64,000 bases of DNA from Lichenostomus cassidix (GCA_008360975.2 CM039189.1:7816056-7880055); one strand, 5' to 3'; shown: positions 12,490 through 23,959, numbered from the stretch's first letter. The notes: generated from the letters alone by a model not told the origin. Numbers and translations are program-made.

Positions 12490-12620
12490 CCACAGCCATA
12501 ATTTTTTTCCTGGGCTGGGTGACGGGTTCTTTCGACGGCCACATCACGTGCTGTTTCCCTCATGTGCCTTTTGGCCAGCCTATAAAATGTGCTGTGGATT
12601 TTATGCATGTGCACACACAT
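12490..12620. promoter_or_regulatory. Candidate element with three E-boxes
   Basis: TCACGTG (12544-12550), TCATGTG (12560-12566) and GCATGTG (12605-12611) occur within 68 bp. The first two match the TCAYGTG form favoured by MITF/TFE-type bHLH-ZIP factors. Nearby GTGACGGG and TTTCGACGGCC retain CpGs. Single E-boxes are frequent by chance, so only the clustering is notable. Confidence 0.28.
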
Positions 12621-12965
12621 ACACTTGGAAACAGATTAAAAATACACAGTTCTTTCAAACTCATCACCCATCGATCCCGTGGTTTGCTAATGCTGCAGGA
12701 TCAGGAAAAAAACATAATCATGCTAGGTTTTCTGTTTGTCCTCTGAGAGCTCTGAAATGGTTATTTCCTACCGTTCCTTTGTTTCAGCTAAATTTCTGCA
12801 TTTTTTAAAAAAACCTTATTTATTACCCAGTTCCTGAGGATCCCAGCTCTCTGCACATGCAGTGCTGTACCAACACTTAGGTCCCAACAGCACCCAAACA
12901 GGAGCTTAGGGTTGTGGGTGCTGATCCTGCTGAATGAGCACAAGGCAGAGCCTGCTTGAGGGCCA

Positions 12966-13072
12966 AAGAGCAGGAGGAGAAGCAGAGACAGAAGGAAGTG
13001 AAATGGCTCGTTCAAGGCCACAGAGCAAACCAGTGATAAATCTGGGAACAAGACATACATCTTCTGGACCTT
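12966..13072 (-). mobile_element. MIR-type SINE remnant (reverse orientation)
   Basis: Reading the plus strand, AGAAGCAGAGACAGAAGGAAGT, GGCTCGTTCAAGGCCACAGAGC, CCAGTGATAAATCTGGGAAC and TCTTCTGGACC follow the reverse complement of the MIR/CORE-SINE layout (gaaactgaggcacagag, aagtgacttgcccaaggtcacacagc, agtggcagagctgggaa, ctcctgac) in the same order and spacing. MIR is an amniote-wide tRNA-derived family, and copies in birds are old and worn. The element is oriented on the minus strand. Confidence 0.7.
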
Positions 13073-13079
13073 TATTACA

Positions 13080-13849
13080 GCAGAATAAATCAGCCATTTC
13101 CCATTTGCCTCCTGTATTTTCCTGTTACTTCCCACCCATATCCCTCCTATCTTTCTGCAAATTGCAAGGTATTCTTACAGAGGGGTGTATTTTTCAAGAC
13201 AAAAAAATCTGTGTATTACCCTATGGGTGGTATGGGATGCTGGGAGAATGGAACCCATACTTGGATACCAAGCAAGGAATCAGAGCTGCTACATTCACCT
13301 GGGGAAACACAGGTCCCAAAACAGGTCCCAGAATACTCTATACCAGGAATCGATGCCTTGTTTGCAGAATTTGGGTTTTTTTTCCTTTGTGAATCTAAAT
13401 TTTTGCTGCTGATCTTTAATACTGAGAAATTGGAAGGGCTTTATGTGATGGTTGGGTTTGATCTGTACTAGAAAACAACCCTGGAGGTTACACATCTGGG
13501 TTAAAAGCATAGGAAACTGAGTATTGATCTAAGTAGCAGGACAAGCTGAAGATCTGTAGGCACAGGGATGCACGTTCAGCTTATACCAAAACACAGCTGG
13601 TCACACAGATTTCACCTGGTGTTAAGTCCATCATATTAAAAACATCCACTTTTCCCAAGTGAAAAACAGTACTGTAAGTCCTGAGAAATATTCCATGACA
13701 GAAGCACATCACAGGGGCTTCTGCCCCCAGAAAACTTGCAACTGAGGAGAACCAGAATCTGCAGCAGAGATTTGAGGTGGAACAGAGGTTAACCAAGAGG
13801 AGAAAGGAGGAGAAGTAGAGGTGCAACAGTTCGTGATTTTTCAAAGGCC
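13080..13849. other. Non-coding stretch, no gene seen
   Basis: No exon, repeat or RNA gene was recognised. The frames here (for example 12934-13392 on the plus strand, which overlaps the MIR remnant, and 13581-14081 on the minus strand) are long enough to notice but have no domain, no plausible start context and conflicting opposite-strand frames. Confidence 0.55.
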
Positions 13850-15150
13850 AGAAGAGTGGCAGGGTCAGGATTTCTGAGCCCTGAGACTGCAGATCTCCCC
13901 TCTCTCCCTTGGCAGGGGAAAAATGTCTTTTTCCCCCTTGTTGGCAGCTTCTGAGCATGAAAACGCTGGAGGCCAGGGCAAGGACAGAGAGCAAGGGGAG
14001 GAAGGAGAACAGCTGATGCATCCAGCACATCTTTCCCTGGCTGGGAAGCACTGGCTGCTGCCAAGGGGTCAGCACAGCCACCAGGGACTCACCACCCCTA
14101 CAGCAAACTCAGGGGCACTGCCACCTACCAGCTGTAAAACCCACAGCAGCCCAGGTTGTTACACTGCTGCTGGACCACCAGGCCAGCTCCAGGGTGCGTT
14201 TGAAGGAATCCTTCCACGCAATAAAATCCTCAGGCCATTATTTCCTCGGATGCTTGGCAGAGCGCTGCTGTCACGTTTTCATGGCAATAGCAGCCTGCAG
14301 GAGGTGGGATCCCAAGCAGAGCCACTTATGAGGCTGTTATGGATTTGTGGCACTAGTTGGGTGGGGTTTTGTTGCCCAGCATTGAAGAGGGCAGAGTGTC
14401 CTCTCCTTGGCCTCTCACTGCCCCACAGAAAGCACCACTACGCTCTCTCCCCGCCTCGCCCCTGCTGCTGCACATCCATCCCACCAGTGGCTGGGGTTTG
14501 GGGGAATTTGTCTCCAAATGGGAACCAGATTGGAAAACGGATTAGCAGGAATAAGATAAAGAATTAAACCCAATCAGCAGGCGACCGCGCTTTTAAAAGG
14601 CACAGATGCATGCGATTAGCTTGCCGCATGTGTTCCCGTCGGATCCCAACATCAGAGATGGGCTTGGAGAAAACCTCAAATCCCCAAAGAGCTCGCCGGG
14701 GCCCTGGGACATGCCTTTGCACGGCAAGGGCTGGGCACATCCCACAGCCATGCCTGGGAAGCACAGCCTCAGGCAGCCCTTTGCTTCCTCACCCTCCCCA
14801 AATGCATCCCCTTCATGCCCTCTGCAGGGAGAGCATCCCCCTCTGCTCACTCCAGGCATTTCCATGCCCCCAGCACTGCCTGTGGGACACAGGCTGAAGA
14901 GGAGATGGAGCAAAGTTAATCCCAATATCACAGTGCCTGAATAAATCCCACACTGTGTTTGGGGAGGGGGGGCTGGAGAGGAGAAGCAGATTTTTTCTCC
15001 TCCACACCCAGGTCACTGAGTGAGTCAGGGGTCAAGGAACAGGGGTGCTGGTCCAGCTCCACCCGCTCCCCAAGCAAGGCCTAGGAGGGTGAGAAAATTT
15101 AGGGAAGGGCTTCCCACCTCCAGCTGGATGAGGTGATGACCATTTCATCA
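13850..15150. other. GC-richer non-coding stretch with chance long frames
   Basis: Composition shifts to GC-richer sequence with many CTG, CAG and CCC runs, which lowers stop-codon frequency and yields the longest frame in the window (13923-14567, 214 codons). That frame is rich in Gly, Pro, Ser, Leu and His with no periodicity or domain. CpG stays sparse, so this is not a CpG island. Possible constrained spots are 14190-14300 (TCCACGCAATAAAATCC, GTCACGTTTTCATGGC) and 14555-14660, where an NF-Y-like CCAATCAG at 14570-14577 precedes GCGACCGCGC and TTTTAAAA. Confidence 0.5.
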
Positions 15151-17284
15151 TGTTGAGAAAAGCTCCAGTGTCTCCTGGCCTCACGCTAACTTAAGATCCA
15201 TCTGAAAAGTAAATATTGCCGAGAGACAGAACAGCATCTGCACACTATCAAGCTTCCCTGGATCCCAGGCACTTCTAGGGCCCACCAGCTTCAGGGGGTG
15301 GTTTTCTATTGGGTTGACAGGGATGGGATGGAGGAGACAGCAAGGAAAGAGGGGGGAAAAAAGGATTGAGTTCAGTGGAAGGAAAGCTCTGATTTTTGGG
15401 AAGCCCTCTCTTGCTGGCAGAATATCACCATCAAGTTCTTGTTGCTTCGACATTTGATACAGGTTCATGAGTTCAGTAGGAAAACATGAAACCAGAAAGG
15501 GCCATATCCTGACCCCAAACAGGCAGGGAAAGCACTGGCCCAGCCCAGGGAGTATTGTAATTTAGCAGATAGACCACCCTATCGTTCCTAGAACAATAAA
15601 ATAATCTTAATTCTATAGGACTAAATCCCAAACCCAGCATGGTTCTTTCCAATTGGTGACAGCAGAGTCGAGCTGTGTGGTTTGCAACCCCATCAGTTTG
15701 GGAGCTCTGAGTATTTTGCAAACATTAATTCAGAGGCAAAAGTAGGCTGTGAGAGAGGGGACATTTCTTTCACTGCTTCACAGCTGGGGAAGGAGAAGCA
15801 GAGGTCAAACATCAGCCTGAGTTCCTGTGTGTTAAACCAGGCTTTCTGCTGCTTCTGGACCTCACCTGGGCAATGCTGGATTACAGACCCCAGGGCTTTG
15901 CCCAAGTGATCATGCAGATTCACGAGCAGCTCTGTGCCCTCCCTTTGTCCAGCCCTCTGCCCCAACTGCGGTCAAAAGCCACCTGGCTGAAAGAACAATG
16001 CCAAAAGGAATGCCAGGGTGGGGTGGCTTTACCTGCAGGATGGTTTTCCCCGGCTCTGGAGTAGAGCTTCAGCAAAGAAGGGTTTTATCCAAGGCATTGG
16101 GTCACTAGGCAGGTATGAACGAGGGCAACATCGGGGTAAATTGCGGCTCTTCATCTGGCAAATTTGCCACAGCTTTGCCATGTTTGGTCAGGGGTTAATA
16201 CTTGAGTCCTCCCTTCGAAAATCACAGGTTTTCACAGCTTTCTTCCATGATGTCTATGTAGCCTTATGTGCACACAAGGAATCATCTCCAGTGGATTTCA
16301 ATCCAGTGGTTAATCCCAAATGCATCTTTACCCATGGAGGAAGACCCTAAATGTTCATCAAGACTAATGTGATGCCTTCTGCTCCTGTTGTTAATCCCAT
16401 AATGTAAACCCATGTTATTGGGCATGTTTTAAAGAAACTGAGTCAGATGAGTGCATCCTGAATGTGCTCATCTCTCCCCACCACAAAACGTGGTGCTGAC
16501 TTGCTTTTCTTTTCTTTTTTCCCTCTGGCACAGAGGTGAATCACATCTTAAGTTCCTGTAAGTTTTCTAATGGTCACTGAGGAAAGAAGTGAGGTTAAGG
16601 CTCAGTGACTAGCAGGCACCTGAGATGCTTTTTGTGCTGACCCTGGAGCACCAGTCTCCAGAACTTTAGGTCTCTGTTTTTGCTGCTCATGAAACAATTT
16701 TCTTTTCTGGCACTGACAACTGGTATGTCGCAGCAACAGCAAGATTGCACATGGGGTGGTCTAAGGAGATAAGGCCAGTTTTGAAGGGAGAGTGAATATC
16801 AGTTGTAAAAGAGGTCCGACTAGGGCAAAAAAACCCCCACAGCAACTTCATTGTAACTCTGGATATTCCCAGAGAACTTTACCAACATCCAATTTTCCTC
16901 CTGCAATTAGTTCCCCAGGTAACCAATCCCCTGAGAGCAGCAGAGCTGGGTCCTGCATTCATGATTTTTCTGCCTCTCCCTTTCACTCAGCCAACCCTCA
17001 CCTCTAACATGACAACCACAGAGCCCCAAACACAAAGGGTATTGCCCAAACTCTGTGATTTGAGACACAAGACTGAGGCCAGCTGCCCCTTTCCTCCTCT
17101 CCACCCCACAGCCACCTCAGGCTTCCAACCCAATCTCACCCCCAGTGAAAATACTCCACCTCCTGGAGCCCACGCAGCCACTCCAGCCCCAGTTGGTCAA
17201 ATCCAAGAAAAAGATTTGTTTAAGCTTTTTCCAGCATACATTCCACTGCAGACATTACTTTTAATAAAGGCTGCACCACAATCC
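15150..17284. other. Non-coding stretch, no gene seen
   Basis: No repeat or gene could be supported. A strong splice-acceptor-like tract ends at 16533 and a consensus donor (GTAAGT) begins at 16558, enclosing 24 nt; this is treated as a hunt observation, not a gene. Short frames near 16792-17293 are proline- and threonine-rich and unconvincing. Confidence 0.55.
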
Positions 17285-17870
17285 TTTTCGTAATGGCATG
17301 GAGCAATCTAGCAATATCCTCCTGCACTTAGAGAGTGAGTTAATGAAGGAATAGGTTAATTGAAATCGACTTCAGTACGGAGCACAAGTGGTTGAGCCGA
17401 AACGTGGCATAAAATAGAAATGAAAAGAAAACCCAGCTTCTCAACCCAGCCTGTAGCTTTCTGGCCATACACGGAAAAGAATTATTATTTCTTCTTCGTC
17501 TTCTAATATGTTCAACAGTAAAACCACCAATAATATGAAAATAAATTACACCTGGGGCAACCTTATATTGCACTAACAGTCTGGCTCTGATTAGCCTTGC
17601 CTTTATCATGCATGCATCGTATTAGTCCGTTTCAAAGAATTCGTGGAGAAATTCATACTTCGACCTTAAAACAGAGAGTAAAAACACAGCTGAATTTAAT
17701 TACCCGCTGACCGCATGCACTGGGTTAGGTAATAAAATATAGAAGCAGTAAGATATGTAATGCTTTATTAAGCTATCTCAGATACAAGAGCATGCCTGGC
17801 AATTATGCCTGAAGGCTACTGAAGGCTACTCAGAATCTCTCGTGGACCACCCAAAGAGAGGAGCTAAACA
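17285..17870. promoter_or_regulatory. Strong candidate conserved non-coding element
   Basis: This AT-rich block of almost 600 bp keeps about 14 CpGs by eye, among them AAATCGACTTC, GTACGGAGC, GCCGAAACGTGG, TCTTCGTC, CATCGTATTAGTCCG, CTTCGACC and ACCCGCTGACCGC. It also holds a TAATTA core (17697-17702), GGTTAATTGAAATCG and ATGCATGCATCG. No open frame spans it. Such CpG survival outside an island is typical of deeply conserved regulatory DNA. An exact 10-bp tandem duplication (GAAGGCTACT twice) lies near its right edge at 17811-17830. Confidence 0.5.
17811..17830. repeat. 10-bp tandem duplication
   Basis: GAAGGCTACT occurs twice head to tail without a mismatch. The exact identity suggests a recent slippage event inside or at the edge of an otherwise constrained-looking block. 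Confidence 0.85.
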
Positions 17871-17989
17871 GAACCTGGTCCTTGCTGCACAGCAAAGACA
17901 TCCATAAATAATACAGCTACATGCAGGCAAAGTGCCTCCTTGCTCCTATCTGCCTTTAAGTCCATATGTTTATCAAACACACATTGCCC

Positions 17990-18130
17990 TGGCATCAATG
18001 AATTCTTCTCAGCCTTGCTCAAGATGTGTTTTTTTAACGCTTTCCCGGTGCACTCTTAAGCCCGGCTCAGGCCCCAAGTTTATGAACGTTTAAATAAAAC
18101 AGCTAAAAATTAAATAAAGCCCAGAAATGA
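17990..18130. promoter_or_regulatory. Candidate conserved non-coding element, right-hand part
   Basis: TTTTTTAACGCTTTCCCGGTG, TTAAGCCCGGCTC, TATGAACGTTTAAATAAAAC and AAAATTAAATAAAGCCC give retained CpGs next to AT-rich cores. It lies about 120 bp beyond the previous block and may be the same element. It is non-coding; the role is inferred. Confidence 0.35.
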
Positions 18131-20029
18131 CTGGATGGGAAAGCAAAAGCCAAGCCTGCCTCCCTTCCTTGTTCCTAAAAGGAAAGCTTGGATGCAGTTA
18201 GAGTGGGTGGGTGAGAAGGGAACCGGTTTGCAGAACCACTCCACAGATAAATAAAATATTTAGGAGAGGTGAGAAGGCAGGGAGGGAGTAGAGAGAGCAA
18301 TTACTATCCTTCCAAAATTTTTGACTTAAAAATACCCAGCAAAAGGCACAAGCTGCAAATACTGATCTTCTCATAGCCCTGAGTTCAGGCAGTAATTTTT
18401 TAATTACTCTAAACTAAAAGCAACTCTTTCTTTCTGTTTTATCCAACCTTACACTGCCCATAACATGTAAACTTACCCTAATTAAACAGAACTATACAAT
18501 GAATAATGAAAAGTTGTGATAAACAAAGGGGAAAAAAAGCCCATTGGAAGATACATTGCCTGGGAATTGTACTATAAACTGGATAACCCAAGTTTATAAA
18601 GAGATTCACATTTTCAGGCCCCCATCCAGGCATGGGGCCCAGGTTCTGGGTTTCCAAGGGAAAAGACAGTTGCCTGTCCTCCTGCTCCTGAATCATTCCC
18701 ACAACACAGAGTCACAGGGTGCCACCAAGAGCTTGTTACCCCAAATCTCAGCAAAACCTTGAAGGCTGGAGATCAGGCAGCAGGATCAGCACACAGGCAG
18801 CAGAGCCAAGGGCAAGGTGAAAAAGGGATGAGATTTGCAGAGATCGAGGCAGATTCTCTGGCAGGAGGGGAGCCTGAATCAAAACCTCATGTCCAAACCT
18901 TCCTGGTGACCACCCCTTTTTCTCTTCTTCCATTTCCCTTCTCAGTTGTTGTTGGCTTAGACTACAGACAATTTAGGGTAGGAACACTTTTGCGTGTGGC
19001 TGTGCCATCCCTGGAGACGCCACACTTGGTTGGAGTCTGCAGGCTGTATATAAATATAATCACTGCCATAAGAATCAAATTAGAGAAGGATCCAATATTC
19101 ACATCTAGCCCCTCTTACTCGTAACCAGCTGAACCCAACTTGCAGATCCCAGAAAATTTCCACCTCTGGCAATCTTCTCCCCTGTGCTTGCCATGTAGGT
19201 CCGCTCTCCTCTTTTCCTGTGACGGGAAATCTGTTTCACTGTGTATTTAGGTTTGGGGTTTAGTTTTTTTTAATTTTTAATAGGCAAATGGGTCCAAAGC
19301 AAAGACCAAAATTTGAATCAAATTTTCCCAGAAAAAGAAAAAAAAAAAGAGGAATAACAAAGAAGGAAAAACCAATCGCAAGTTTGGGTCACTTTTTCCT
19401 TTCTCACATGCCCTGGCTCTTGTTCATTTTTTGCTCCTCTGCTTTTCAAGCTTTGTGGCCAGGATCAGAGGCAGACTTTCTTAAATGTATGTGGTGTGAA
19501 AGGCCACTCTGTAAGAATTTCTGGCCACCAGTCTCAATGCAAGATGAGTTGAAAATCTGCAAACAGAGCTAGCTTTCGAAGACCTCCACAGAAATGCTGG
19601 AAGGGAAATACAGAGCTCTGGAAAGTGGCCATACTCATATCTCCAGGAGCTCGTGAACATTCATAGTAAAGCAGAACTGAGAAGCAGCTCCATCAAAGTG
19701 ACACCTCTCTGGCTGTGTCAGTATTTACAGGTATCACAGTTTGCTCTGCAGTGCCTGATAGCAAAGTTAACTGATAAATCTCCCAGTCCACATTTCCCAC
19801 CACTGAGCCAGAGAGACAGAGAGGGACCACTCGAATACCTTGCCTGCAGATGATGGAGATGGCAATCCAGGGGCCTGCATCACGAAACTTCCCTGCTCAC
19901 ACCAGAGCTTGGGAGTTTCCTGGGGGGCTATATTTAACACAGATTTCCTGAAATCTGTCCCTAGTGCTTCAGAGCTGGGGGTCTGGAGATAAAAACCAGA
20001 ACTTTGTATGCCAGATCAGGAATTCTCGC
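18130..20029. other. Non-coding stretch, no gene seen
   Basis: No recognisable exon, RNA gene or repeat. A-rich purine sequence occurs near 19333-19370. The frames are short and opposed by frames on the other strand. Confidence 0.55.
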
Positions 20030-20290
20030 AGACAACGTCTGCACTGAGCGCCCTCGCAACAGGCAGCAGGGGAGCCCTGTTCGTTCACATTCTCTTTATA
20101 AACAGTTGTTTATTTTATTATCTTTATTTGAAACAGATTATGCAGCAGAAGACTTCTGGAAAAATCTTTTCCATCTGACTACTATTTTTGGCAACCTACG
20201 GTACAGGATAGAAATGAGCTTGCTTGCCTTTGTTTATTTGTCTTTATCCTCAGGGCTGCAAACGGGGAGAAAGATATATTGGAAGTAACT
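20030..20290. promoter_or_regulatory. Candidate element with inverted FOX sites
   Basis: ATAAACA (20098-20104) and TGTTTAT (20107-20113) form a 7-2-7 inverted pair of forkhead-type (RTAAAYA) cores, followed by TTTATTATCTTTATTTGAAAC. Retained CpGs occur in TTCTCGCAGACAACGTC, GAGCGCCCTCGC, TGTTCGTTC and CCTACGGTAC. An overlapping open frame of 94 codons shows no domain. Enhancer function is inferred. Confidence 0.35.
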
Positions 20291-21299
20291 TCAGAGAAAG
20301 ACTGTGATTGTCAATGCAAAAGACAACCAAGGTGCAAATCAAAAGTCTTTATGTAGGGCCATCTGTAGGACCATGCACACAAGACAGAATTAATCTTTCT
20401 TCGAGAATCCATTTTTGCCTCCCTCCTAGGTCCTTTCTGAGATTTCTGTAGGAAAAGAGCTCAGAAAACCCAACACCGAACCCAAAAAATCTCTGTGACC
20501 AGAGCTGAAGGAGTGGCTGCTGCTGCAAGGAGCAGAAAACTGTGATACTTTGGTGGGAACCAAAATGAAGGGTGACAAAGACCTCTTAAAGCTGCTCCAC
20601 TGTGGTATTCCTACACCACAAGGGACCACTCTAATTGAATTAAAAGCATTAACAGCTTTTCCTAAAGAAATTATCCAAACCAGCTACAGAGAACAATATA
20701 AGATAATATGTAGCTGTAAGATTCTGTTAAAAGCCCTAATTCATCTCTGATATAAGAAGTCAGTAAGCCACAAGGATGATGGGCACAGGAAATATACATG
20801 TTAAGGGAAGCTGGAAAAGTTTATGAATGACATAATAAAATTAGCTTCAATATCAAAACACAACTGTGCATTACTGTGCATTTCTCTGCAGGCAAAAAAA
20901 AATAAAATTAAATTAAGGGCAGGGATCACTTCATTTGAATTGATCAATTATTGTTCTTAATGCCTCAAACATGGGATTATCAGGTTCACAGGTGATTTTC
21001 CCAGGCATCTTCAATCTTTCCCATTTGTACCCCCATTCAGCACAAAAATGAAGAAAACACACAAGAAAAAAAAATAATCCTTTTAACAGAATTGGGAAAA
21101 TATTGCTCACATTAGAAACTTTGCTTTAAGAGAGGGAAAAGGACCGAGTTTCTGTCAAAAACATTCACAGAAAGAAAACTCCAAAAACCTCAGGGTTTCC
21201 CTACCCATATATAACTGCTGAACCTGTCTCCATGATGTAGAATTTCTTCATGGAACATGAACACACACATCCATAAGCCATCAGCAAGGCTTCCACACA
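20290..21299. other. Non-coding stretch, no gene seen
   Basis: The sequence is plain, with A-rich runs near 20895-20915 and 21060-21080. No repeat family or exon was recognised. Confidence 0.55.
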
Positions 21300-21720
21300 A
21301 CCTGCAGTGCCCGTAACGTCTCCATAAAATTTTCACTTAAACATTATTCATTGATCTGCTTGTAAACTTCCCAAACAGCACGTCGCCTAATTAATCATTT
21401 TTATACTAGATGCAATTGTGAGTTTAAGCTGCAGAATGGTTTGCTGTGCCTAATCACATCCATGCACTGAGCAAAGATGGAGCTGTTTGACAATTGAATA
21501 TGAAGGTTTAATTATTCTATTCAGAAACAAAGTTTTCATTAGAGAATCCCAGAGCAGCTGGTTACGGTAATGATGTCCCTAGTGGAATTACAAACAGGAT
21601 GAAAAGGGTTGGACAATGTTATTTGACTTACAGCATTGCGATGTTCATTTTGAAAGCCATGAAGAGTTGGACAAGATTCTTTAAGTTTTCTGTTGCTGGT
21701 GCCAAATCTCAGCTGGAGCG
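21300..21720. promoter_or_regulatory. Strong candidate conserved non-coding element
   Basis: Two TAATTA homeodomain cores (21388-21393 within GCCTAATTAATCA, and 21509-21514 within GTTTAATTATTC) accompany GTGCCTAATCACATCC, CCCGTAACGTCTCC, GCACGTCGCC and GGTTACGGTAATGATG. The mixture of retained CpGs and paired AT cores in complex sequence is characteristic of developmental enhancers. An open frame at 21599-21826 overlaps the right end but shows no domain. Confidence 0.45.
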
Positions 21721-23290
21721 TGTTTTCACGACACTATCCACTTCCTATTGTTTTGCAAAATGCTTTTTCCACCTTCTGAAAAGGGCTCAGAAAACAATAC
21801 ACCTCAGAGCGAGGATTTCCTGCTAGGAGGAGCTACTGAGCTGAGCACAAACTAGATGTCCTCTGGATCCGCGTTGTCCATGACCGCATGGAAACACAGC
21901 GCGCGCAGCTTGGCTTTCCCACCTCCAAACTCTTTTAGGGAGCAGAGGAAATAGGAGAAGGTGCCAGCACCATTAACACTACCTAATATGGCACATGCTC
22001 CCCTCGGAGCAACCTTACCCGTGTCATGCAAATGTGGATATTAACTGTTCAAAGATGTGGGTGCTGGGGCGCGAGGAAGTCCTCGGTGTAAGTTGGAGCA
22101 GCTCCAACCCCACATCACATACTGCCCTAATGACTTTATGTCTTGTTGGGAGCGAGAGAAAGAGGAGGGGAACCAGCCCCAGTGTGGGGGAAGAGCCCAT
22201 TGCACTTTGCTCGGTTCCTTTGCTCTGCCAGGAAGAAGCTGGGACAGGAAGGAAAAGAAAGTAAACAAATCTCCCCAGTCAATCACGTTGAGATTCAGGA
22301 CACTGAGTGAGGAACCTTCCCAATGCCATCATAAGCACTCTTCACTATAAGAAATTCAGCCCAGCTTGTCCCAGTCTCTCCTTTTACAGCAAAGGTGATA
22401 AAAAAATTAAATACTTGACTTCCATGATATGTGTCCACCCTTCCAGAGGATGGAGGGAGGAAGGAAGGTAGGGATTAGTGCAATAACATAAAATGTCATG
22501 AGAGATCCTTTTTTCTGCAGAAAAAGCCCTTTTCTCTGCATAGTCCCCTCAAGCCATGCATGCTACTGTGCAAAATTATGTCCTAAAATATAATCTCTAT
22601 TGAATTCTCTCCTCCCTTGTTGTCCTCTCTTCAGGACTTCCCTAAATAATTCATGTCCCAAGTGTAAGCCCACCATGAGAAGAAAAAAAAAAAAAAAAAA
22701 AGAAAAAAAGAAGGGGTTAAAACAACCCCCATGAAGACATATATCCTGCTGAGCCACCAGAGAAGCTCCAGGAACATCAAAAACAGAGCCAACTCCAGCG
22801 AGTTCTGATGTGGTTTCAATTTTGGATTCTGTCATTGGGAAAGTAATCAGGTCAATCAGAAATGTGGTGGAAACCCAGCTGAGAACATGAATTACTGCAC
22901 ATTCTAGACCACCCAAGACCAGAAAGGGAAAAAAAAAACCCAAAACTATATCTTAGTAATACTACAGCTTTTATCATTAGAGTTAAAACTATAGTTGCAG
23001 TGAAACTAAGGAAACAATACAGATTTGTAAATGCTTCCCATTGAAATCTTCATTTATTTTTTAGCTTGTGTGTCCTACTGTTGTATAAAACTACTGAGAA
23101 AGTTCAGCTAGGGCTGAGGGCTGGGGGTCACATCCTCAACGGATGCAAATGTGGAACAGCTCCAGTGCTGGGAGGGTTCAGCCCTTTGTTGAATTAAATT
23201 CCAACTAGAGACTGAATATTTTTTTTCACCCTCAGTTTACAGAAAAGTCTATTTGGGGCATTTGTGTAAGTAAGTGGATGTGATTTCTTT
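21720..23290. other. Non-coding stretch, no gene seen
   Basis: There is no supported gene. A 19-A run at 22683-22701 continues into AG-rich sequence. The minus-strand frame across it (22563-22943) is a poly-Phe artefact of that tract. Confidence 0.55.
22683..22709. repeat. Poly(A) tract
   Basis: Nineteen consecutive A (22683-22701) are followed by G and another A run. No retroposon body, polyadenylation signal or target-site duplication was seen beside it, so it is read as a mononucleotide microsatellite. Confidence 0.9.
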
Positions 23291-23350
23291 TACAAGGATG
23301 TTTAGAAATGAGAAACTGAAGCACTGAAGAGGTCTCTCACAAGATTTGTT
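23291..23350 (-). mobile_element. Possible MIR-type SINE scrap
   Basis: TTAGAAATGAGAAACTGAAGC followed by ACTGAAGAGGTCTCTCACAAG resembles the reverse complement of the MIR segment 'acagatgaggaaactgaggcacagagaggttaagtcacttgcc'. The match is short and only moderate. Confidence 0.33.
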
Positions 23351-23959
23351 AGTGTCCCTTTTTTCCTCCTGAAGCAGCTGTGAAAATAGTCTAGCTGGAA
23401 CAAACATGTGGATTAAAATGGAGATATTTCACAAGTGCAACCCTCTGTAGCCAGGCTCCACTCACCATTCCCTTGTCACAAGTCCCACTGAATTCCCAAG
23501 AGCATGAGAGAGGAAAAGGGAGCGAGTGAAGGAGAAAATTATTTCTAGGCAATATGAAGGGCTTGGGTTGGGCCTATAAACATCCTTCACCATATACAGA
23601 TTTGTTGTAACCTCATAAAACAACTGGACCACGCTTCAGGTGAGAAGAAATGGGAATGATTCCTCTCTGCTGTAAAGGAGCAGTCTGTGAAGCTGGCCCA
23701 GTGGAGGCTAAAAACGTCGGAGAATAAGGAATGTGAGATGCCTGAAATGCCAGAGGTAAGGCAAAACCTGCGTCCCAGGGAGCCAGATTTCAGGCATTAA
23801 CATCAGCCACAGAAGTGTGAGACTGTCGCTTTCAATTTGGCCTCCACAAAGAGAAGCCAAGGTATGCAATGCAGACAGCACAGAGCTACATGAGCCAAAA
23901 CTCGAGTCCACGTTTCACTCTCTTCAATTAAATCCAAAGAGAAACAAATTTTTTTGCTT
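23351..23959. other. Non-coding stretch, no gene seen
   Basis: Plain sequence upstream of the CR1 tail. Part of 23860-23959 may be unrecognisable CR1 body, because CR1 copies are 5'-truncated at random points. Confidence 0.5.

Noticed and set aside
13923..14567. Longest open frame in the window (214 codons, plus strand)
   Set aside because: It lies in a GC-richer stretch where stops are rarer. The product has no domain, signal or repeat structure, and frames of 166 and 91 codons are open on the other strand over part of the same bases.
13850..15150. CpG island promoter
   Set aside because: GC is raised but CpG remains sparse, and no transcription-start context is visible.
15770..15830. MIR-like CACAGCTGGGGAAGGAGAAG
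   Set aside because: Only one short segment is similar; the rest of the MIR layout is missing.
22563..22943. Minus-strand 126-codon frame with a long Phe run, like a membrane segment
   Set aside because: The Phe run is only the translation of the 19-A tract at 22683-22701.
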